A stretch of DNA of 64,000 nucleotides from UBA11986 sp031402435 (GTDB taxonomy: Bacteria > Bacteroidota > Ignavibacteria > UBA10030 > UBA6906). The DNA is taken from positions 62,001-126,000 of the forward strand of contig JANNSJ010000069.1 of NCBI GenBank assembly GCA_031402435.1. Reading direction: 5' to 3'. The position numbers and the translations under genes are program-made. Positions 58,883 to 64,000 of the stretch are shown piece after piece (positions within the stretch are counted from its first letter, which is position 1; each line of letters begins with the position of its first letter). The notes beneath the pieces are model-generated. The model was not told where the DNA came from, did no database searches, and was given only the letters and a program-made list of their open reading frames with translations.

Positions 58883-59988
58883 GGGCATAATAGCAAAAAA
58901 GTGTTGCTGGAATTCTTGTAAGTTGTGGCATTTCAATTTGTTTGCGGATACAAACTCAAAGGATTCGAGAATGAGAGCCAAAAAAGTGTTGCCCGTTGTG
59001 TGTATCCTCCGTGGAGGTGAAACGTCATGGAAAGACGAAGCAAGGGAAACAGCGTTGGTACTGCAAGAGATGTCACAAGAGTTTTCTCTGGCGATTGCCT
59101 CGTGAGACTCGCTTTGTTCGATCCTTCAAATGGTTTCGCTTGTGGATGCAAGAAGGATACAGTGTCCGAGAGCTCTCTGCCATGAGCCGGAGAAGTTCTT
59201 CCAGCATGCGACAGATCGTTCGTTACTGGTTGTCTCAACGGCCACCCAGAGACGAGGAGCAATGGAGCAAACACATGAGTCAAAGCCGTCACATCATCGT
59301 TGATGGAACCATCCTTCGCCGAAAGAGCGGCGAGGCAGTGTATGTTGTCATGGAAAGCAGTAGTCATAAGATACTCTACGGTGCCTATGGTGTCCGCGAA
59401 GGCGCAAGGGACCTTCAGCAGCTCTATGGGAGGCTTGCCCAAGCCGGATTACATCCTCACAGCGCCACGATTGATGGAAATCCGCAGCAGGGCGAAGTAT
59501 CTCTGCCTTCAGTGGCCTCATATTCGGCTTCAACGGTGCATTGTCCATGTTCAACGCCAAGGATTACGTTGGTGCCGGAGAAATCCCAAACGCACCGACG
59601 CAAAACATCTCCGAAAACTGTTTCTCGATCTGACCACGGTAAAGACCTCTGTGCAACGAGAATACTTCGTTCGTCAAGTCAATCAATGGGATCAACGCTT
59701 CGGTCATGCCATCCGCCAGGCACGTCGCATTACCGGAGGATGGGTCTTTAGCGATCTTGCTCTTGCTGCAGGCATGATCGTTCGATCACTCCCTGACCTG
59801 TTTCACTTTGTTGACAATATCGAAATATCCTCTTCCACCAATCCGTTGGAAGGATACTTCAGTCGAGTCAAAGAAAAATATCGAAGACATCGTGGACTGG
59901 CTCGAAGGTATCGAGAAAACTATTTTCAGTGGTACTTCTACCTTCAACCACGATAACCAATCAGCAACACTTTTTGAGCATTATACCC
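58883..59988 (+). mobile_element. Insertion sequence with 27-bp inverted repeats, IS256-group (IS1249-like)
   Basis: The left end GGGCATAATAGC (58883 onward, to 58909) pairs with the right end (59962-59988) over 27 bases with about five mismatches; both share AAAAAGTGTTGCTG. The flanking pentamer ATTGC at 58878-58882 is repeated at 59989-59993 and is the target duplication. One frameshifted transposase gene lies inside. It is 1106 bases long. Confidence 0.9.
58971..59956 (+). pseudogene. Transposase, broken by two frameshifts
   Basis: The reading frame is a zinc-ribbon DDE transposase of the IS256/IS1249 type, seen in pieces. From the ATG at 58971 the frame reads MRAKK and breaks at AAAAAAG (58980-58986); the next frame gives CCPLC, GKTKQGKQRWYCKRCHKSF and the first catalytic Asp in HIIVDGTILRR and second in ATIDGNP. 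Near 59480-59500 the frame shifts again and continues as QRCIVHVQRQGLRWC and NPLEGYFSRVKEKYRRHRGL with the catalytic Glu. Both shifts equal one extra base (or two missing). Programmed frameshifting is possible at the A-run but unlikely for both. Confidence 0.85.
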
Positions 59989-60071
59989 ATTGCGAGGATC
60001 CCAACGGAGTCGGGAGACGAAGCAATCTGAAAGAGAGATTGCTTCACCCTGAGAAGCGGGTTCGCAATGAC
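59989..60071. repeat. Palindromic repeat next to the insertion sequence
   Basis: Outer arms ATTGCGA (59989-59995) and TCGCAAT (60062-60068) enclose the hairpin GAAGCAATCT (60019-60028) / AGATTGCTTC (60036-60045). The insertion sequence's target duplication ATTGC is the first five bases of this element. Confidence 0.7.
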
Positions 60072-60085
60072 CATGTCTTCTACAG

Positions 60086-60106
60086 CGCCATCGAGATTCG
60101 ATGGCG
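60086..60106. repeat. Tight hairpin near the palindromic repeat
   Basis: CGCCATCGA (60086-60094) pairs fully with TCGATGGCG (60098-60106) over a three-base loop. TTGCTGCTTTTGG follows. It could be a remnant terminator or part of the repeat cluster. Confidence 0.5.
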
Positions 60107-60215
60107 TTGCTGCTTTTGGGCAAGACAATCGGACCAACCAGTTTGGTTAAGCACTGACAAACACAACGATAAGAGGTGTTGCGTGGTTTCCTTTCGCAGA
60201 TATATTGAAAACATC

Positions 60216-60244
60216 TTGACAAACCTTACGACTTGAAGTATCTT
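60216..60244 (+). promoter_or_regulatory. Promoter of the 1163-residue T9SS protein gene
   Basis: TTGACA (60216-60221), exactly 17 nt, TATCTT (60239-60244). The coding start is at 60288 behind AAAGGAGG. Confidence 0.7.
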
Positions 60245-60287
60245 TCAGCAAGCACACCCCATCATCCAATTTGCCAAAGGAGGATCT

Positions 60288-63200
60288 ATGCGCACGCATC
60301 CTCTCGTCCTCTTTTTCGCGTTTCTCGTCGCTTTCGTTTCTCTCACACAACAGCTTCCTGCCCAACGTAAGAGCCCTGGAAAAATCGCTCCCGGTAGCCC
60401 GTCGAGTCTGTTGAGTAATTCAGAGATGGGCCTTCTGAACATCAACAACATCTCTGCATGGTTTCGGCGGGATGGTTGGTCGGGGAGAAATCCCACGACC
60501 GGAAATTCCGGTACAGTATATCCGCGCGGCACGGCGGGCGCTATATTCCAGGATGGTATCGTGTGGGGAGGGAAGGTGAATGATACTCGCACTCCATCAT
60601 GGCCTCAACGACGTGTCGGTGGATGTACGTACGTTATCGGTACGAAACCCGGCTGGATCGCGACACCAGGAACCACGACAACGTTTCCCGTTGCCATCGA
60701 TCCGAACCATGCGCGGGCTCGCATCTACAAGATCCGTCGCGACTATCAGTCGTTAACAACCAATGATCCGGACGTCATCATGGAGGCGGCTGAATTCAAT
60801 GACATCGCTCCGGGTCAGGTGACACAGCAAATGGCGAACGCGATCATCGATCAATATGTACTGGACTGGAATCAATGGCCGGGAGACCTCGGTGCGCCGT
60901 TCTACGATCTCAATGCAAATGGAACCTGGGATCCGGGTGTCGACAGACCGGGACTGCAGAACGCTGATCAAGTGATGTGGTTTGTCACCAATGATGTTGA
61001 TTCCGTAGCGACAAGGTTGCTTTACGGATCTCCTCCGCTTGGTCTCGAAGTTCAGACCACGTTGTGGGGATATGATGTAGATGGTGCGTTTGGCCAGTCC
61101 ATGTATCGAAGGACCAGGTTCATCAACAAATCAGGATTCCCCATTGATTCAATGTACGTATGTATGTGGTCTGATCCCGACCTCGGAAATTCAGCCGATG
61201 ACTTCGTTGGATCCGACACGCTTCTGAATACATCGTTTGTTTACAACGCTACTCCTCACGATGTTGAGTATGATGCTTTCGGTTTAGTTCCCCCTTCTTT
61301 GGGATACACGTTGCTGCAAGGTCCTGTTGTTTCCACAGGCAACATGCAGGACACTGCGCTATTCGATTTCCGAAGAATACCGGGCGCGAGGAATCGCCGG
61401 ATGACGGCAGCATTCGCCTTTGCAACAGGGAGTGGGTATGAAGATCCTTCGCTGGGAACTTACACAGGAACAATTCAGTGGCTCTACTTGTTGAAGGGGC
61501 TTATTGCAATAAGTGGTACGCCATTCATCCATCCGAGTGTCCCTGGTCCCACAGCGTTTTGGTATGATGGCGATCCGGTCGCGGGTACCGGGCGACTTGA
61601 TGGTGTTATAACCGGCCCAGGCGACCGAAGGATCGGAACATGCAGCGGCCCGTTCTCAATTGCCAACGGTGACACACAAGAAGTGGTGATTGCGCTTGTC
61701 GGAGGAATTCGTCCAACAGGGAATCACCTCACTTCGGTAACCCAGATGAAACAAAACGTTACTGAACTTCGATCGCACTACGGACAACAGTTTGAAGTGC
61801 CGGATGTATCGAGAAGGACGATTTCACCAACAGATACCACGACACAATTGTACGTGCGGGCAACTCTGAGTTCTGGTGTGGTGACCAGCCACGTGGTCTT
61901 CACGCCCGAAGTCGGGTCAGAACAGGGATTCACTCTTCAGCTCCATGACGACGGATTGCATGATGACAGTCTTGCGGCGGACGGTATTTGGGGGAATTCC
62001 GTCATCAAACGGAATCAAAAGTATCCCGTGAAGGGCGATCTCGTGGTTCAGTTCGGTGGAAGCCCGCTGACGTTCGGAGGGTTGCTCGGCAATATTCCTC
62101 TTCGTCCGATGCCCATCTTCAACAACATCCGGGTCGTTTGGGAGAATGGAAGGCAGGATTCAAGTTTGAATCACAATGAGACTGTACATGCCGGTTTTGT
62201 CATGTTCAATCCTGATGGAGTTAACTCAATTGATACGTTGAGGATCACCAACTTTGCTCCGGGGAGTATCAACCAGATCATTGAGTACAACACGAGTATT
62301 CCTCCGCGGGCGACAGCATCTCACTCTTCCCTCTTCTTTGTTGTGAATGGCCCGGATACAGGCAGCACGCGGAGTTTTTCGTATCTCGTTCGATCTGACT
62401 ATGCCTCTGCACTCTTCACATCGAGCCTCCCGGTTGTTGCATGGACACCCGGTCAGCATTGGGGCGATACTCTTGCAGTCACATCAATTCGAGGTGTATC
62501 GTACGGTGTAAAGCCTGTGATTGCAGACGCCACTCTCCTGAACGGCCATACGTATTTGATAACATTCTTTCAGGGAGGTTCGGAGCTTCTCTGGAGACTG
62601 CGCGACCAAACCACCGGACAAATCAAATGGGATAATGGTGTGATTAGTTCATTACCGGAGTATCCTCATCCAGTTATTGATGGTGTGCAGTACCGGGTCA
62701 TCGCCGTAAGCCCGGGCGTTCAGGATTTTCGATGCGTTGCTGATGCAAATGGCCCCCGTCCGGACTCATTGTCCCAGGGCGCATTTCTGTTCAACGGCAG
62801 TGGTTTTCCAACCACACTGGGTCCACCTCAGTTTCCATATGATCGTCCGCAGCCCAATGCGGGGGGAGCTTCGTGGGGAATTCATACAGGTTCATTGAAT
62901 AGCACTGATTTTAGTTATTCCAGGTTTGTTGTTCGCGTTTTACGCAACGATAATTTGTCGAGGTTCGCTCGGTACGACTATGAGTTGCGATTCACCACAG
63001 CAGGTGGACGAGGCTACCTTGCGTTCATGAGCGGTGCAGTTATCAATGTTCCGTTCGAGCTCTGGAACATCGGCATCAGTACGCCCAATAATTCAAGTGA
63101 TGACTTTCGCATGATCCCATTACTGAATGATATCAATCGCGACAATGTGTTCAATCTTGATAGCATTGATCATCCACTTTCTGGAGGTGATAACGATCCC

Positions 63201-63779
63201 GAAACGGATTGGATTTACTGGTATGAACCACTCGACAGAACTCCCGGATCGGGCGGATACACTGTATGGGCGAATAATCCCAACCCGGATGCGGACCTCG
63301 GCGATGAAGTGATGGCCAGAATGGTGCTCGTGAACCTCAACGGCGGCAGTATAAGTGACCCTAACTGGCCGGGCAATGTCAACCAGCAGATGTGTGAAAC
63401 CGGCATGGTGTTCCGGATCATCAGCACGAAGTTTAACCTTGCAGGCGACAGCCTGCGCGTCATTGCAACGCCAACAAGTGTTCCCATTGGTGAAGTTCCA
63501 TTGTCGATCTATTTGGATCAGAACTATCCTAACCCATTCAATCCCGTCACGACGATCCGGTTCGGGCTTACCTCGCGTGCGAACGTGGAGCTACATGTGT
63601 TCAACATCCTCGGCCAACGGGTCCGGACGATCATGAACGGTGAGATGCAACAGGGTGCGCATGTGATGCAATGGGATTCGAAAAATGATGCCGGGAGAAG
63701 TGTCGCGTCGGGAGTCTACTTCTATCGACTGAAGGTTGGCGAGTTCATCCAGGCGAGAAAAATGTTACTGCTGAGGTAG
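60288..63779 (+). CDS. Large T9SS-exported surface protein
   Basis: A 1163-residue protein with a signal peptide (1-25, QQLPAQ). A near-N-terminal motif GLLNINNISAWFRRDG recurs at the start of the next gene. No catalytic domain was recognised; residues about 530-640 and 660-760 look like beta-sandwich domains (TQLYVRATLSSGVVTSHVVF, LHDDGLHDDSLAADGIWGNS). The C-terminal 90 residues (DQNYPNPFNPVTTIRFGL, ILGQRVRTIMNGEM, ASGVYFYRLKVGEF) are a type A T9SS sorting domain. It should be surface-exposed or released. Its own promoter lies upstream, separate from the insertion sequence. Confidence 0.9.
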   Translation: MRTHPLVLFFAFLVAFVSLTQQLPAQRKSPGKIAPGSPSSLLSNSEMGLLNINNISAWFRRDGWSGRNPTTGNSGTVYPRGTAGAIFQDGIVWGGKVNDTRTPSWPQRRVGGCTYVIGTKPGWIATPGTTTTFPVAIDPNHARARIYKIRRDYQSLTTNDPDVIMEAAEFNDIAPGQVTQQMANAIIDQYVLDWNQWPGDLGAPFYDLNANGTWDPGVDRPGLQNADQVMWFVTNDVDSVATRLLYGSPPLGLEVQTTLWGYDVDGAFGQSMYRRTRFINKSGFPIDSMYVCMWSDPDLGNSADDFVGSDTLLNTSFVYNATPHDVEYDAFGLVPPSLGYTLLQGPVVSTGNMQDTALFDFRRIPGARNRRMTAAFAFATGSGYEDPSLGTYTGTIQWLYLLKGLIAISGTPFIHPSVPGPTAFWYDGDPVAGTGRLDGVITGPGDRRIGTCSGPFSIANGDTQEVVIALVGGIRPTGNHLTSVTQMKQNVTELRSHYGQQFEVPDVSRRTISPTDTTTQLYVRATLSSGVVTSHVVFTPEVGSEQGFTLQLHDDGLHDDSLAADGIWGNSVIKRNQKYPVKGDLVVQFGGSPLTFGGLLGNIPLRPMPIFNNIRVVWENGRQDSSLNHNETVHAGFVMFNPDGVNSIDTLRITNFAPGSINQIIEYNTSIPPRATASHSSLFFVVNGPDTGSTRSFSYLVRSDYASALFTSSLPVVAWTPGQHWGDTLAVTSIRGVSYGVKPVIADATLLNGHTYLITFFQGGSELLWRLRDQTTGQIKWDNGVISSLPEYPHPVIDGVQYRVIAVSPGVQDFRCVADANGPRPDSLSQGAFLFNGSGFPTTLGPPQFPYDRPQPNAGGASWGIHTGSLNSTDFSYSRFVVRVLRNDNLSRFARYDYELRFTTAGGRGYLAFMSGAVINVPFELWNIGISTPNNSSDDFRMIPLLNDINRDNVFNLDSIDHPLSGGDNDPETDWIYWYEPLDRTPGSGGYTVWANNPNPDADLGDEVMARMVLVNLNGGSISDPNWPGNVNQQMCETGMVFRIISTKFNLAGDSLRVIATPTSVPIGEVPLSIYLDQNYPNPFNPVTTIRFGLTSRANVELHVFNILGQRVRTIMNGEMQQGAHVMQWDSKNDAGRSVASGVYFYRLKVGEFIQARKMLLLR

Positions 63780-63807
63780 AATTCGTGGCGAAAGGAATTG
63801 GCATAAG

Positions 63808-64000
63808 TTGAAGAGCGCTGCCCAAATTGTGATTGTTGTTGCCGCATTCGTGTGCACCGCGACGACCAAACCACAAACTTCACGGACAACCGGTTCACTT
63901 GCGAAGAACGGCCTCTCCAGTTTGCCCAGCATCCAGAGTGATGGGGGGGCGGGGTTGCTCAACATCAATAATATGTCAGTGTGGGTTCGGCGGGATGGAT
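63808..64000 (+). CDS. Start of a tandem paralogue of the large T9SS protein (runs off the window)
   Basis: A TTG at 63808, with AAAGGAA about ten bases upstream, opens a frame of 64 codons to the window edge. It has a signal peptide (KSAAQIVIVVAAFVCTATTK) and then GLLNINNMSVWVRRDG, nearly the same as the motif GLLNINNISAWFRRDG in the gene before it. It therefore continues as a second copy of that protein type. The rest is outside the window. Confidence 0.8.
   Translation, partial: MKSAAQIVIVVAAFVCTATTKPQTSRTTGSLAKNGLSSLPSIQSDGGAGLLNINNMSVWVRRDG

Noticed and set aside
59808..60236. Open frame spanning the insertion-sequence end and palindromic repeat
   Set aside because: It runs from transposase in another frame through the inverted repeat into non-coding repeat; no independent protein features.
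1..64000. CRISPR arrays, prophage or rRNA operon
   Set aside because: No regularly spaced identical repeats, no phage structural genes and no rRNA-like segments were seen on reading both strands.

Overview
The window reads as a chromosomal contig of a Bacteroidota/Chlorobiota-group (FCB) bacterium, most likely Ignavibacteriota or Kapabacteria-like (inference). The main reasons are type IX secretion sorting tails of the 'QNYPNPFNP...VYNxLGQxVRTL...SGxYFxRL' kind on two large secreted proteins, a short primary sigma factor without region 1.1, TonB-dependent receptors, an OmpA protein with thrombospondin type-3 repeats, and promoters whose -10 element is TAnnTT(T/G), close to the Bacteroidota TAnnTTTG motif. 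Ten putative housekeeping promoters share the layout TTGnnn-17 nt-TAnnTT.

Layout. 1-5.2 kb: a regulator-propeller protein cut by the window edge, two tRNA genes (Glu, Gln), an OmpA/TSP3 protein and an O-antigen-ligase-like protein. 5.3-12.7 kb: metabolic genes (divergent purC, psd, pssA, purS, purQ, two tatA, gatA, sucD, ndk, a Nudix gene). 12.9-18.6 kb: a GAF/degenerate-GGDEF protein, deoB without an ordinary start codon, an AbrB-PIN toxin-antitoxin-like pair, two microcompartment vertex genes (EutN/CcmL) and rpoD. 18.7-20.1 kb: a DUF2971 gene and a membrane-anchored unknown. 20.3-25.9 kb: NlpC/P60 lipoprotein, def, a 141-bp tandem repeat, fmt, phoB, phoR and a zinc-protease-like lipoprotein.

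25.9-49.0 kb is the most interesting part: a phosphate-starvation island. Eight promoters in it share one geometry, four hexamers resembling TTAACA at exact 11-bp spacing, then 9 nt, then a TAnnTT -10 element. They precede a TonB-dependent receptor, an NTF2-like small protein, a T9SS surface protein, a secreted protein sharing a domain with that surface protein, a flippase-like/TPR/inositol-phosphatase operon, a zinc-ribbon microprotein, a glycosyltransferase/metallophosphoesterase operon (a candidate PlcP/Agt-type lipid-remodelling pair), and the porin-pstS-pstS-pstC-pstA-pstB-phoU-phoU operon. The PhoB/PhoR pair encoded just upstream is the obvious regulator. Only the pst part is classical; the receptor with its surface proteins and the lipid genes look like a new phosphorus-acquisition and sparing system.

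49.1-58.9 kb returns to housekeeping: CopD-like protein, parA, parB, ridA, DUF5683 protein, spore-maturation A/B-like pair, proline dehydrogenase, OPT transporter and pepD. At 58.9-60.0 kb lies an insertion sequence with 27-bp inverted repeats, a 5-bp target duplication and a doubly frameshifted transposase, beside a palindromic repeat. The window ends with a 1163-residue T9SS-sorted protein and the start of a tandem paralogue. No CRISPR array, prophage or rRNA was seen.
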